Source: Budorcas taxicolor (Eukaryota > Chordata > Mammalia > Artiodactyla > Bovidae). Taken from it: 64,000 bases of DNA. The translations under genes were made by a program, and so were the position numbers. The stretch is from assembly GCF_023091745.1 (NCBI RefSeq), contig NC_068924.1, forward strand, positions 69,456,832-69,520,831. The letters are read 5' to 3'. Positions 45,951 to 56,956 of the stretch are shown here, in pieces; position 1 is the stretch's first letter; every line of letters starts with the position of its first letter. The notes beneath the pieces are model-generated. The model was given only the letters and a program-made list of their open reading frames with translations. It was not told where the DNA came from and ran no database searches.

Positions 45951-46995
45951 TGTTATTCTCCAACATGTCTCAAATTTTCTTTGAGATTGCAACTCAGCCT
46001 CGCCAGGGACTGACAATTCATTTAATGCCATGATCTAATTAGTAATACAACGATGACAATTTTTAATAATGCCTGTCACCAGTTTTCCACAGGTAGAAAA
46101 TTAAATGTCTAATGAAACACTTTAATTATTTTCTGTCAAGCTCAGGAGATTGAAAGGAAGATGGACTTTAAAGACTTAAAACTGATTTTCATTCTTTGGC
46201 TTAAAATTTCTTCGGCGGATTTCCTGACCTAAAACTTAAGAATAAGAAGTTGAGCTCCTGATCTGAATCATGGAGTTTCTGTGATCTAAGTACCACTTTT
46301 TTTTCTGGGACAGCAAACAAATTACAGTCATATTTAACTTTAAGTAGTATATCTGCAATAAAGGAAGGCTTTTGTTTTTGTTTGGCAGTGGATTCATCTA
46401 TAGATCTCTGTACACAACCGCACCCTTCGTGGATACAATATAAGACAACACTATTTTAGAAAATAAGCTCTTTAGCTGATAAAACCCAGATTCAGATCTT
46501 CTTATTTCTAAGAGATGCCTGAGGTACCAGATCCTGATGCCTATCTTGATATTTGGAAAGGCAGGTTTATCATTTTATTGGGCTTTGCAACCCAGCTGGT
46601 ACCATGCAAAAAAATAACTTTCAGAAAATAACAAGATAGGAAAAGCCATTTGCTTGTCCTACAAATCACTGTGTTCTGTTCTCTAGAGGATTTGCAGGTG
46701 TGATTTTATTTTCCAGAAATACTCAAAAATACTTTGAGGGAACTCTGTAGGGCTCGCTCTGAACTCCTGAGCAGCAAAATGCAGAGACAGAAAGTGTTTT
46801 GTTTCTCCAGACAAACATGGAATATCCTTTCTTGGCTGGTAGACACTTTCCTCTGCTACCATTGGCCTAGTAGATGATGAATTTTCGTCCGTCATCTCAA
46901 ATACCCATTGTTCTCCTGGCTTCATGCAAGTTACTTCTCTCAAAATTTATTCTCATCAAATAACTTCAAACAAGATCAATTAGCCCTTCTCATAC
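45951..46995. other. Unique DNA
   Basis: No repeat was recognised. An 86-codon minus frame (46683-46943) has a protein-like composition but no domain I recognise. Confidence 0.35.
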
Positions 46996-47187
46996 CTGTG
47001 CTCAGTCATGTCAACTCTTTGTGCCGGTTTCCTCTGTCCATGGGATTTTTCTGGCTAGAATACTGGAATGGGTTGCCATTTCCTCTTCCAGGAGGTCTTC
47101 CTGACCCAGGGGTCGAACTTGAGTATCCCATGTCTCCTACACTGCAGCTGGATTCTTCCCTGGTCGAACCACCAGAGAAGCCCCTAC
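46996..47187 (-). mobile_element. Bov-tA SINE
   Basis: A reverse BovA body with a small deletion near 47020, then the antisense tRNA-like head 'ccaccagagaagcccc'. It abuts a MIR. Confidence 0.9.
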
Positions 47188-47335
47188 TTTGTTGTTCTCA
47201 GTGTTAGTTTTCAATAAGATGGGGATAACGATACCTACCTTCATGGAACAGCTGTCATGTATTACGAGTTAACAGCTCGTTATAATACCTGGCATAAATA
47301 AAGTAAGTGCTCAATAAATGAGAGCTGATGTCAAT
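47188..47335 (-). repeat. MIR SINE
   Basis: 'atggggataacgatacctac', 'taatacctggcataaataaa' and 'agtgctcaataaatgagagc' are antisense MIR. Confidence 0.75.
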
Positions 47336-47705
47336 AACAATCAAATTCACCATCATCACTGCCATTGCCTCTGTGTTGTCATCGTCAACAAGCATCTTAA
47401 CCCCAAGAGAATTCTATCATTTTCTCAACTAAAAAGACAAGAGTAAAAACTTTATGTGAAAAAATGTTGGATGATATTAAAATACTCATTAATTTAAAAT
47501 ATCTCATAATTCACTTATGGGAATCTATGTAAAAATAATGAAAAAATAGTAAACAAAATTTGGCAATGGATGACTCCATAGATGCTTGAATTACTAAATT
47601 CATACTTTTTAAATATGTATATTATACTGTAATATAAATTTTTATATTTATATTATATTTGTTTTATATTATTTTATAATATAAAGTATAATATTTATAT
47701 TATAC
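47336..47705. other. AT-rich DNA ending in a TATA/ATT tract
   Basis: A TATATTATA low-complexity tract lies at 47615-47705. No gene was seen. Confidence 0.6.
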
Positions 47706-47838
47706 TTCCTTGGAGAAGGAAATTGCAACCCACTCCAGTACTCTTGCCTGGAGAATCCCATGGATGGAGGAGCCTGATGGGCTGCAGTCCATGGAGTCGC
47801 AGAGTTGGACATGACTGAGAGACTTCACTTTCACATAG
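47706..47838 (+). mobile_element. BovA2 SINE, first unit only
   Basis: 'ccttggagaaggaaattgca' to 'gagacttcactttcacat' covers one BovA unit and stops at the linker. The insertion lies within the TA-rich tract. Confidence 0.9.
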
Positions 47839-48642
47839 TAGAGTATAGGTACTATATTATACCATAATATTTATACTATTTTCCCACTGTATATGCCTTA
47901 GCAGCTGCCTGATTTCTAACATGAACCATATTCATGTACCATACTTCATTCTAAGAATCTCTATTTATGTTGCCCTTTTTAAAAAACAGTGTTATGGAAG
48001 AAATCTCTTCAAAATCTAGAGACTGAACAATAACAAGAAATCTCTATTATGAAACATTATGATTATTACCTGTTAAAATATAATATTTTATATTACAACC
48101 ATTACCCAGCTATCATTAATAATCTTTAAATTTTTCAGGAAGTGAAAAATAAGAAATTATTAAATATCTATTACCAATATCAACACTTGCAGGATTCAGA
48201 AAATGTCGATAAGCATACTTTGAATGTAAGGTGAAACCTGTGCTTCAAGGAGAAAGTTATGCAAGCATTTGAAAATCTAACTACTAACTGGAAGAAGTTA
48301 ACCAAGAAGGCATGTGCTCCGTCCCTGCAAGGTGAGTCCTTCTGAGAAAAGCAAACAACAGACATGGAGGGGAGTCACGGGAAATACGGCCAACTTTGGT
48401 CTATGGGAAAGATAGCTGATTTTTCACAGAGGTCTTTTTCAAGATGCTCTAGCTGCTGGTGTATTGGTGAGAAGTGTGACTTTATTGATGCAATAAAAGT
48501 ACCTTGAGACATGATCAGGAGACAAACATGTACTTCAAATTTTACATAAGTATAAAGAGTAGAAGCAAATCTCCTGGGACCCCTATACTTACTCAATACT
48601 TGGTTCAGTATTGAGTAAAATCTAGAACTCACATATCTTGAC
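47839..48642. other. Unique DNA with a perfect hairpin
   Basis: No gene was seen. A 100-codon minus frame (48375-48677) is unsupported. A perfect 12-bp inverted repeat lies at 48589-48618. Confidence 0.45.
48589..48618. repeat. Perfect 12-bp inverted repeat, 6-nt loop
   Basis: TTACTCAATACT and AGTATTGAGTAA flank TGGTTC. The stem is too short for a typical pre-miRNA. It has no U-run or GC-rich stem. Confidence 0.9.
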
Positions 48643-48862
48643 CTTTTTTTAAAATTGAAGTATAATTGGCTTACCATGTTTTGTTAGTTTCTGCCGCACA
48701 ACAAAGAGAATCAGCAATATGTATACACACACCCCCTCCCTCGTGAGCCTCCCTCCTGCTTCCCCCAACCCACCCCTCTAGGTCATCCCAGCACCCAGCT
48801 GAGCAGCCTGTGCCACACGGCAGCTTCCCAACAACTAGCTACTTAACACCTGGCAGTGTATA
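48643..48862 (-). mobile_element. L1 3'-UTR, left piece
   Basis: A T-run, 'ttgaagtataattggcttac', a C-rich tract and 'gcttcccaacaactagctac' form an antisense L1 end that resumes at 49131. Confidence 0.85.
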
Positions 48863-49120
48863 CCCACTCCAGTACTCTTGCCTGGGAAATCCCATGGACG
48901 GAGGAGCCTGGTGGGCTGCCTTCCATGGGGTCGCAAAGAGTAGGACACGACTGAGCAACTTCACTTTCACTTTTCCTTTCATGCATTGGAGAAGGAAATG
49001 GCAACCCACTCCAGTGTTCTTGCCTGGAGAATCCCAGGGACGGGGAAGCCTGGTGGGCTGCCGTCTCTGGGGTCGCACAGAGTCGGACACGACGGACGCG
49101 ACTCAGCAGCAGCAGCAGCA
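48863..49120 (+). mobile_element. BovA2 SINE nested in L1, with TSD
   Basis: A nearly complete dimer, missing the first bases, with an AGC tail and well-kept CpGs. GCAGTGTATA is duplicated at 48853-48862 and 49121-49130. Confidence 0.95.
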
Positions 49121-49130
49121 GCAGTGTATA

Positions 49131-49160
49131 TACGTCAGTGCTGTTCTCCCAATTCATCCT
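49131..49160 (-). mobile_element. L1 3'-UTR, right piece
   Basis: 'tacgtcagtgctgttctccc' then 'aattcatcc' continues the L1 interrupted at 48862. Confidence 0.7.
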
Positions 49161-49535
49161 GTTTGAGTTATTTCATTTTCGGGTTAAAATTTCTTTGAAA
49201 CTGTAAGATACTAATGCCTTTTTAAACTGAAGAATTAAGTCTTAATAAGTTCACTCAACAAACAAATATTTTCTAAGTATGGATTTATGTCCTTGCGTGG
49301 CACGGACTATATAGCAAAAAAGAAAAAAAACAAACCTGTTATCAGCTATCATACATTCTGTAAAAGCATGAGAATTTTAAAAAGTAAAAAAACAAAACAA
49401 AAAAAGCATGTTTGAACAGTAAGGCACTTAGTAATTTCCCAAACAGTAAATCAAGAGATGACGATTCTCCAGTTTATTCAATTATTAAATTATGTGCTGA
49501 AAACCTAGGGGTTTTCCATATGCCCAATCACTTCA
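49161..49535. other. AT-rich unique DNA
   Basis: Nothing recognised. Confidence 0.4.
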
Positions 49536-49617
49536 GCTTTTTAAAAAAATTTATTTATTTTTTAATTGAAGGATAATTACTTTACAGAATTTTGTTGTTT
49601 TCTGTCAAATCTCAACA
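49536..49617 (-). mobile_element. L1 3' end fragment
   Basis: 'tttatttattttttaattga' and 'aggataattactttacagaa' are the last 80 bp of an antisense L1. Confidence 0.75.
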
Positions 49618-50569
49618 AGATATCTTCAGCTTTTGATGGTTTCGCCTTTAATAGAAAATGACTGTAGCAGCTCTAAACACCTTATCCTCACAGTACAGTG
49701 ATCAAAAGCAGGAAGGGATTGGCAAGCCTCCAGTGTGTTTCTTTATCAGGAAGTAAAAATGTGCTCACGTAGTCTCTCCAGCCTCATTGGTCAGAATGGG
49801 TTAACCTGCCAAGATTTACCAGCAAGGAAATTCAGGCAGCTGAATGAACTACCTTAATGGGATGCAGGCTCTGCCTATTGGAAAGAGACTGGGAAAGGCT
49901 GATGGCAACTAGTAGAGTTCACCGTAATGTGATTCCTCTTCTGGATAGATAGCATACTCATTGAATGGAATATTTCGGGGCATTTCCACATGCAAGACTT
50001 CCGCTTAGGATGCAAAGATCAATAGGAGTTGGTAGGTAAGAGGTTGGTAAGGAATTTGAATTTTATGTCAGGTGAAATGGGGACTTTCGGGATAGGTGTG
50101 TTGAACATTCACATTGGCTGCAATCTCTGCTAGAAATTTTCACTTGGAGCAGTTTACCCAATTTCTTAAAATCTCTCAGTGAACTCACCTTTCCCTTGCT
50201 TATGAAACTCCAGTCATGCTGGCCATCCTGTGATTCCTAGAACCCACCCAGACAGTACTTGGTGCAAAAATTTTATATTAGTTGGACTTATTCTCTGCAG
50301 AGAATTTTCATAGATCGCATGGCTGGCTCCTCCAAATTCAAACCTTCACCACAAGTCAGCTGCTCAAAGGTCCTTTCCAGAGTTTGCAGATAAAATATAT
50401 GCACTCCTTACTCCTCAGCTTCATTCCTGTTCTAAAGATGAGTAAACCAAGCCTCTGGGACCAGCTCCAGATTTTATATCCAATGAGCCTGAACCTTCTT
50501 GTTCATTTTCATTTTCGTGTTTATGTCTATAAAAGCTTTTTGAAAAACCATGTTGTTTTGTGAGTCTCC
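49618..50569. other. Unique DNA
   Basis: No gene or recognised repeat. A 93-codon plus frame (50282-50563) has no support. Confidence 0.4.
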
Positions 50570-50815
50570 AGCTCTTAATAACACTTGACTTTCTTCATAG
50601 ACTTCTCACTTCTTAAATGTTATATATCTTTTGCAGTTCTTTGATGTCTGCTTTGGCAAGAAGAATGTAAGTTTCACAAAAGTAGGGATGTTATCATTCT
50701 CCATGTTCTTTATTGTCATGATTTAGCTCCTAGAATGATGATGACTGTTAGTAGGTATTCTAAATAATTTTTGAAGGAAAGATTGTATGAATGAATTATT
50801 CTAAAATGTGTTAGA
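50570..50815 (+). repeat. L2 LINE 3' end, diverged
   Basis: 'agaatgtaagtttcacaaaa', 'gtagggatgttatcattctc' and 'gttagtaggtattctaaata' resemble forward L2. Confidence 0.5.
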
Positions 50816-51948
50816 AATAAGAAATTTTCCAGGGAGTGAAAGGACATTTCTTTTATAATATAATGAGACTTTCTACAGGTGTGCAAATTCTAGCAACTGG
50901 AGACAATTTTGTTGCAATTTGCCTACTCTAGGATTTTATCTGGTTGTGCATTTTTCTTATGATTTCTCTTTCATAGGTTCAGATAGATCCGGATTTCCCT
51001 TCAGGGGATTTCTTTGGCATTATTTCTCTTTTCATTTTTTGATATAGGTAGAATTAACCTATCTAATCTCGGGGGTGGGGGGGAGCTTTGAATTTGTATT
51101 GACAACCATTGTTAAATATCCGTGCATGCCTGGAGACAGAACTTACCTTACTTGTAACAAAACAGGTAGTTTTATAAAATATTTCCAGAACAATCTGGAA
51201 GATACCCACTGGACTTCAAATCATTCTTTTTCCTCCACTATCATCTAGTTTAAATTGTGCTGAACTGCCATGCTCTGTAGTCAGAATATAGCCCCCCTAA
51301 ACCATCTTCTTTTAAAATATAGTGTTTCTGGAATTGGCAAAATGTTGAAGAATTAACATTCCAATTTGAATAATTTTATTCGTAAAATTTCTTTCCAACT
51401 TAACCAAATGGTCCCAGGAGGAGAACAGTACTAGAGACACCCTCTGGGAAGGCAGTGAACAGAAAGAGGTGGGTAGTGGGGGAATGAGGAGTTGTGATGA
51501 ACACCACCAGTGGAGCTTCAGGTTCCCACATATGCAACTTATCTAGGTGTAACATCAATTTTATCGCTGCTACAGGTTTTATAGTAAGACAAAGATTATT
51601 GCTCAGTGTGAATGTTGTTAATTCCAGGTATCCTGGGGTATGGGAACTAAAGGATATTATGAGGGTTACAAGACTAAGAGAGATCGTTCTCTCCCTGCAA
51701 CTGTGGCCCCATTAAGTCAAACCTTCCCTAGTTCAATTCTACCTCCTGCGAGGTCTGTGCGGTGGGGTGAAAAGTTTAAATGGTTGTAAATACCTGTAAG
51801 ACAAAGTAAAAGATTCCGAAGAGTTGACATGTGCCTAGTAAGAATCTCTATTTAAAGAAACTTAACAGTAGCTGAAATTAACCAAGAAACTGCCTCTTCC
51901 TGTTTGGAACCAGTTAAGGGAGTTTGTGTTTCCAAAAGCGATCCCAAG

Positions 51949-51962
51949 GTGACACCTAGTGG
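51949..51962 (-). promoter_or_regulatory. CTCF-like motif in unique DNA
   Basis: On the minus strand this reads CCACTAGGTGTCAC. It matches the CTCF core CCASYAGRKGGCRS except for one base in the conserved GGC. Binding is only a possibility. Confidence 0.25.
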
Positions 51963-52461
51963 TGGTTCTAGGCTTAACCCTTCAGGTCCTGATAGAAAAG
52001 TTCAGTTACAACGTTGTTCAAAACCTTTGTACCTGGGGACTCAAAGTTCACTTCTGTGGGAGGAAAATGTGTTTATTGCATGGGAAAAAGTCAGCTATTA
52101 GAAACGATTCTTTAGAATAAAATAACAAACTATGTTTTTGAAGATAATATCCAAGCTTTTTTTTTTTTTCCTGTTGTAGAATTCTCCCTTCTGGAGAATC
52201 TAAAGAATCTTCCTTGTCACCAACAAAAACCTGCCTATTTACAAATTCAAAATCCTGAAGCCCTTTCTTTGGTTTTCTAACTAATCGGGTTTTTTTCCAC
52301 TTAAAAAATTAACATATTAATTTTCCACCTAAAAAATAAACATATCACGAGGAAATTATACATTGGCTTTCTTTGAAAGATTATAGCACTGGCAAATATT
52401 CTGTTAAAAAAAAAAGTTCATTGTTCAGAAACATTGATACAAAAATGAGCCATGTTGGTTT

Positions 52462-52585
52462 CGCTTTTACGCATCTTTTGGCGGGTGAGGGGCTCATGTT
52501 CTAAACCGGGCTTCTTCGAGCGTTCAGAATGCTTTCGGTTGCTCCACCTACGCACACGCAGGCATGTACCAAACGCCAACAAACG
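52462..52585. promoter_or_regulatory. Compact CpG cluster with E2F-like site
   Basis: Eleven CpG dinucleotides fall in 124 bp, inside AT-rich flanks with almost none. TTTTGGCGGG at 52476-52485 resembles an E2F half-site. It is far too short for a classical CpG island. Confidence 0.3.
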
Positions 52586-53109
52586 TAGTGCCATTTTTAG
52601 ACCAAAGTGGTGAAAGAATTAGCTTTGACACTCTACCCTCTCATGGACCTGACTGCCCCATTCTAGGTACCTCATCCCTCCGGGCTCCCTCCAGAATTTG
52701 TGGATGTCCTCTTTGACGCACCAACTCTTCCCTGAATGGACAGTGCCCAAAACTTCATTCCGTCTCTACTTCCTAACTAATCTAATGGAGTCAGTACTAA
52801 TGAGCCAATGAAAAGGCCCCTAATACTGACTTCAGTGATGAGAAGAGCTTATCCAAACCGGTTTTTCTACTGTGTTTTTGTTAGAAACAGAAACACTCCA
52901 TGTTTTTCTGTTTGATGCATACAGTGCCAATGGGGAGAACTGCAGGGAATTATTTGGGTTTCACACCATCTCTGTATTGCCCATTTACATAGAGTTGATA
53001 ACAGTTCACCAATTAATGAAAAAGCTAATTCTGCTGCCCCCTCTCAAGTTTAACCAGAAGCCTGAAACTAAGGATTTTTGTACTGTCTACATAATGCTTT
53101 CCTTTTATT

Positions 53110-53284
53110 AACTGTCATTTGTTGAGTGTCCTCTGTGTATCAAGCTGACACTACAATCACTTTTCATATATATATACACACACGAATATATATATATACA
53201 TATATATATAAGTGAATCCTCAAAAGAGCCCTACAATAGAGTTCACGTCTTCCCAATTTAGATATAAGACAACTAAGCTTTAGT
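53110..53284 (+). repeat. MIR SINE left piece with TA microsatellite
   Basis: 'cctctgtgtatcaagctgac' and 'tagatataagacaactaagc' are MIR-like. A (TA)n/(CA)n tract at 53165-53213 expanded inside it. MIR resumes at 53745. Confidence 0.6.
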
Positions 53285-53744
53285 CCGTCAAGTCAAGGCT
53301 ATGGTTTTTCCAGTGCTCATGTACAGATGTGAGAGTTGGACTGTGAAGAAAGCTGAGGGCTAAAGAATTGATGCTTTTGAACTGTGGTGCTGGAGAAGAC
53401 TCTTGCGAGTACCTTGGCCTGCAAGGAGATCCAACCAGTCCATTCTGAAGGAGATCAGTCCTGGGTGTTCATTGGAAGGACTGATGCTGAAGCTGAAACT
53501 CCAATACTTTGGCCACCTCAGGCAAAGAGTTGACTCATTGGAAAAGATCCTGATGCTGGGAGGGATTCGGGGCAAGAGGAGAAGGGGACGGCAAGGGATG
53601 AGATGGCTGGATGGAATCATCGACTTGATGTACATGAGTTTGGGTGAACTCCAGGAGTTAGTGATGGACAGGGAGGCCCGGCGTGCTGCGATTCATAGGG
53701 TTGCAAAGAGTTGGACTGACTGAGCGACTGAACTGAACTGAAGT
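53285..53744 (+). mobile_element. BovB 3' fragment inserted in MIR
   Basis: 'ccgtcaagtcaaggctatgg' to the terminal 'gactgaactgaactgaag'. TTTAGT at 53279-53284 and 53745-53750 is a short likely target-site duplication. The 106-codon plus frame is the LINE ORF tail. Confidence 0.92.
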
Positions 53745-53805
53745 TTTAGTGACTTAACCTCTTTCAGTTTGCAAATAGCAGAGCTGAGACAGAAATGCTG
53801 TTGTC
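53745..53805 (+). repeat. MIR SINE right piece
   Basis: 'gtgacttaacctctttcagt' and 'agcagagctgagacagaaat' continue the MIR interrupted at 53284. Confidence 0.6.
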
Positions 53806-54549
53806 TTCAATATTCTTTTCTCGTTCTTCTCTTTAAGAAGCTGAAATAGATGCACTGTGGTATAAAGATGATTTTCCCCCAAACAACTATGTAATAATAG
53901 AGTCTCTCAGAGACTCAGGCTATATATGCATAGGCACACATAGCTGACAATGTATCAAAGGAGGATGATGTTATATTACTTTGATTCTAAGTCACTGGAA
54001 ACTCTTGCTTTGAAAACAGACTACTTTTATCAGTTTCTTGGGGTATACCCACCAAGGGAGGCTTTACTTCTTCAGGGAATCATTAAACTCAGCTCAGTTC
54101 TACTGTTTTATCTTGCCTTCTTCCTGTCTTTTCAAGAATGGGAGACAGATACATGTTGGGCCAACAGAATGGATGGTTTACTCTATATATCTGCCCTTCT
54201 GAGGATCCCATACACCTGAAAGCTCATAACAAAATTCTAGATTATATTGAATACAAACCTTCGCGTTTTGCAAACCTCATCTAAAATGCTGAAGAAGAGA
54301 CAGTTGCTTTGGTAACAAGGATTCAAACAGTGGACAACTTTAGATGTACAATTATAAGGCTGAAACTTTGCTTGGAAGTAAATAGGAAGCACTTTATTTT
54401 CAGAATCTATTTGTCTTAGATGATTAATATTTTAAAAATAAATTTGCAAACTTGGTTTTCTTTTTGATAACCGTGGTAGTTCTTGTATCTCATGTACCCA
54501 GTCCTAGAAACAGAAACTATAAAAATAGCACCATTGAGGGAATTGACTG
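53806..54549. other. Unique DNA
   Basis: No gene or repeat was recognised. Confidence 0.4.
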
Positions 54550-54760
54550 TAATGGTTATAGGTGAACCACCTGCTGCCAGATTGTCTGGTTACCATCTCA
54601 GCTCCACAACTGCATGGGTCACCATAGATACACCAGCGACCTCTCCACGCCTTGGTTTCTTCACAGGTTGAATGCAAGGGTTGAGTGAACTAGTCTATGG
54701 GAAGCTCCAAGAACGGTACCTGGCCTAAGGTCAGGAATCAAAACTGAGTATCTGTATCAA
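54550..54760 (-). repeat. MIR SINE
   Basis: 'ttaccatctcagctccacaa', 'cttggtttcttcacaggttg' and 'ccaagaacggtacctggc' are antisense MIR. Confidence 0.75.
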
Positions 54761-55659
54761 TATTGCTGAGAACTGTTTCTGCACGCAACCTTCATAGCCC
54801 AAAATGCCTTCGCTGTCAAGTTAGCCTGTGGGAGAATGTTTTCTGGATTCGTCCCTCAGAGGTGATGCTTATGAGATTTAGGAGGCATCTCACCAGGGGT
54901 GGTCTCCCTTTCTCTCTCCCACCCTCCCTCCCTCTTTCCTTCTGTCTCTCTCTCTCTGAAGCAGCCACACACAATTGCCAGATCAGAATGAATCCTCACT
55001 TTTTTTTTTTTATTCTCCAGATGATGGATAGCAAAACTAAAATAAGTCCTCTTGAGATAATGTTTTTTGAGTGTCCAGCTGGTGGAGACAGGAAAAGCAA
55101 TTTCAATGAGACAAGAGCCTCTGAGAACAGATTTGGAGAGAAAGTATCATCCTGGTCTTCTAGAAATAGAAGTGCCATGATGCAGACTGCAAGGAATTCA
55201 GATTATCTGCAGAGGGATGGTGCTGCTCAGTGAAAGGTGAAATGACGGAAACTACAAGGGAAGGGATGGCCTTGCCAAATCCCAATTTGACCAGCCAGCC
55301 TGCAGAAACCAGCGTAGGCCTGATTGGGTGCCATATCCTGCTTTCCACACTTAATAACTTGGGTGTGGTGTGATTGTGGTAGAAGAAATTTGGTGCCAAA
55401 ATCCTTGCACAGTGGGTTATTTTCAGCTAGCTCTGGGACTTACCGAATGTAAAAATCTAGAGATTGATAGGCAAACCATACTACTTTGAAAGACACCACT
55501 TTCCTCTTGAGAGGCAGTCCTCATGGCTTTAAAAGCACTACTTTGTATTCTTCCTCCCCAAAAGTTCATTCCAGAGTCCAGACTCGTGATGAATGGTTTT
55601 CTCTAATTGTCAGGAAAATTTTTCTATCCCACACTTAATCTTCGTTTCTATTATTTTTT
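54761..55659. other. Unique DNA with pyrimidine tracts
   Basis: A CT-rich tract lies at 54905-54958 and a T13 run at about 55000. The 156-codon plus frame (54763-55233) is built partly from the pyrimidine tract and shows no domain. Confidence 0.45.
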
Positions 55660-55790
55660 CTATTTTATTTTTTAACTTTTCCAGCTTATTGTGGCATATA
55701 TGATAAATAAAAAATATATTTAAGGTGCATACAATGTGATTTTTTTTCAATTGTGCTAAAATATATTGAGTGCTTTTGATGACATCATTC
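55660..55790 (-). mobile_element. Old L1 3' end fragment
   Basis: 'ttattttttaacttttccag' and 'tttaaggtgcatacaatgtg' resemble an older mammalian L1 3' end in antisense. Confidence 0.5.
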
Positions 55791-55825
55791 TTTCTTTTTT
55801 CCCTTTACCCTCTTCTCCCTTCCAC

Positions 55826-56442
55826 AGATACTTACTGAGCACTAACTATATGCCAGACATTATGAAATGTAATGATGACCAATTCAGATAAGATCCTGCC
55901 TGTGAGAGTCAGAGAAGAGAAACACTGTACAAGTAAACAGATAAATAGAGGCTTCCTGGGTGGCGCAGCGGTAAAGAATCTGTCGCCACCCCACCCCCCA
56001 ACCCAATGCAAGAGGCACGAGATGCAGCTTCAGTCCCTGGGTTGGGAAGATCCCCTGGAGTATTCTTGCCGGGGAAATCCCACGGACAGAGGAGCCTGGC
56101 GAGCTATGGTCCACGGGGTCACAAAGAGTCAGACGTGACTGAAGGACTAAGCATGCATGCATGCAAAACAGAGAAATGAACAAAATATTGATAAAGCACG
56201 ACAACACATTCTAAAGAGATGAGGTAAGAAACATCGTCCTGGAGGGCTGCCCTCTTTAGAATCGATGGTAATTAAGGGCTTTCTGAAGAGATGACTTTGA
56301 GTAAAGATGTACAGGTTGAAAAGGACCTCTGACCCTTTATAAGCTCATAATTTTGTGAGCATGAAAAGATATGCAAAGATCCTGAGGGAGAAAAGAGCTT
56401 GGCCTGTTCCAAGAACATAAGAAAAAGCAAGCCTGACCAGAA
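55826..56442 (-). repeat. L2 LINE relic split by Bov-tA
   Basis: 'tactgagcactaactatatg', 'agataagatcctgcctgtga' and, after a SINE at 55947-56165, 'gatcctgagggagaaaagag' and 'cttggcctgttccaagaaca' follow antisense L2 in order. A second Bov-tA bounds it on the right. Confidence 0.65.
55947..56165 (+). mobile_element. Bov-tA SINE with TSD and internal deletion
   Basis: The head 'aggcttcctgggtggcgcag' is followed by a C-rich expansion near 55985-56002. The segment normally reading 'gaaggaaatggcaacccact' is missing. AAACAGATAAAT (55935-55946) and AAACAGAGAAAT (56166-56177) flank it. Confidence 0.92.
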
Positions 56443-56642
56443 TGGGCTTCCCAGGTGGTGCAGTGGTAAAGAATCTGCTTGCCAAAGCAGGAGATGCAAG
56501 AGATGCAGGTTCAATCCCAGGGTTGAGAAGATCCCCTGGAGAAGGAAATGGCAACCTACTCCAGTATTATTGCCAGGAAAATTCAACCCGGACGGCTATA
56601 GTCCATGGGGTCGCAAAAAGTCAGACACAACTGGTATATATT
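56443..56642 (+). mobile_element. Bov-tA SINE
   Basis: 'gggcttcccaggtggtgcag' with a body showing a short deletion near 56585, ending 'cagacacaactggtatat'. Confidence 0.9.
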
Positions 56643-56879
56643 GAACGAGAATAAACAGTGCTCAAAACAAGCTTGGAAATTTAGGTGTGGACAAATTATT
56701 TCAATGTCACATACACTATGGTTGTAAGATATGCATTTATTCCAAAAATGATAGAAAAGAAAAAAAATCATGTACCGTGATTTGATTTATATTTAAATTA
56801 TTTAAACTGTTACACAATGAGTGGCTTATAAATGGGTAAGAACAGAAACTGTGAGATCAATTGTGAGGCTACTGCAATC

Positions 56880-56956
56880 CTGAAGGTAAGAGGTAAGAAA
56901 TAGTGGCTTAAACTCAGTCACAGGGTAAATTTGCTTCATTTAATCTTTACAACAAA
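56880..56956 (+). repeat. MIR left piece and TSD of the large BovB
   Basis: 'ttcatttaatctttacaaca' is the MIR 'atttaatcctcacaac' region. AATCTTTACAACAAA at 56942-56956 is the first copy of the target-site duplication. Confidence 0.7.

Larger units (their letters stand above)
50816..53109. other. Long repeat-poor unique stretch
   Basis: About 2.3 kb without a recognised SINE or LINE. It contains a CTCF-like match and a CpG cluster, given separately. A 65-codon frame (51904-52101) is unsupported. Confidence 0.45.

Noticed and set aside
46683..46943. 86-codon minus frame with plausible composition
   Set aside because: Single short frame without flanking exons, poly-A or a known family; chance cannot be excluded.
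54763..55233. 156-codon plus frame
   Set aside because: It is largely translation of CT-rich and T-rich low-complexity sequence plus MIR-adjacent DNA, with no recognisable domain.
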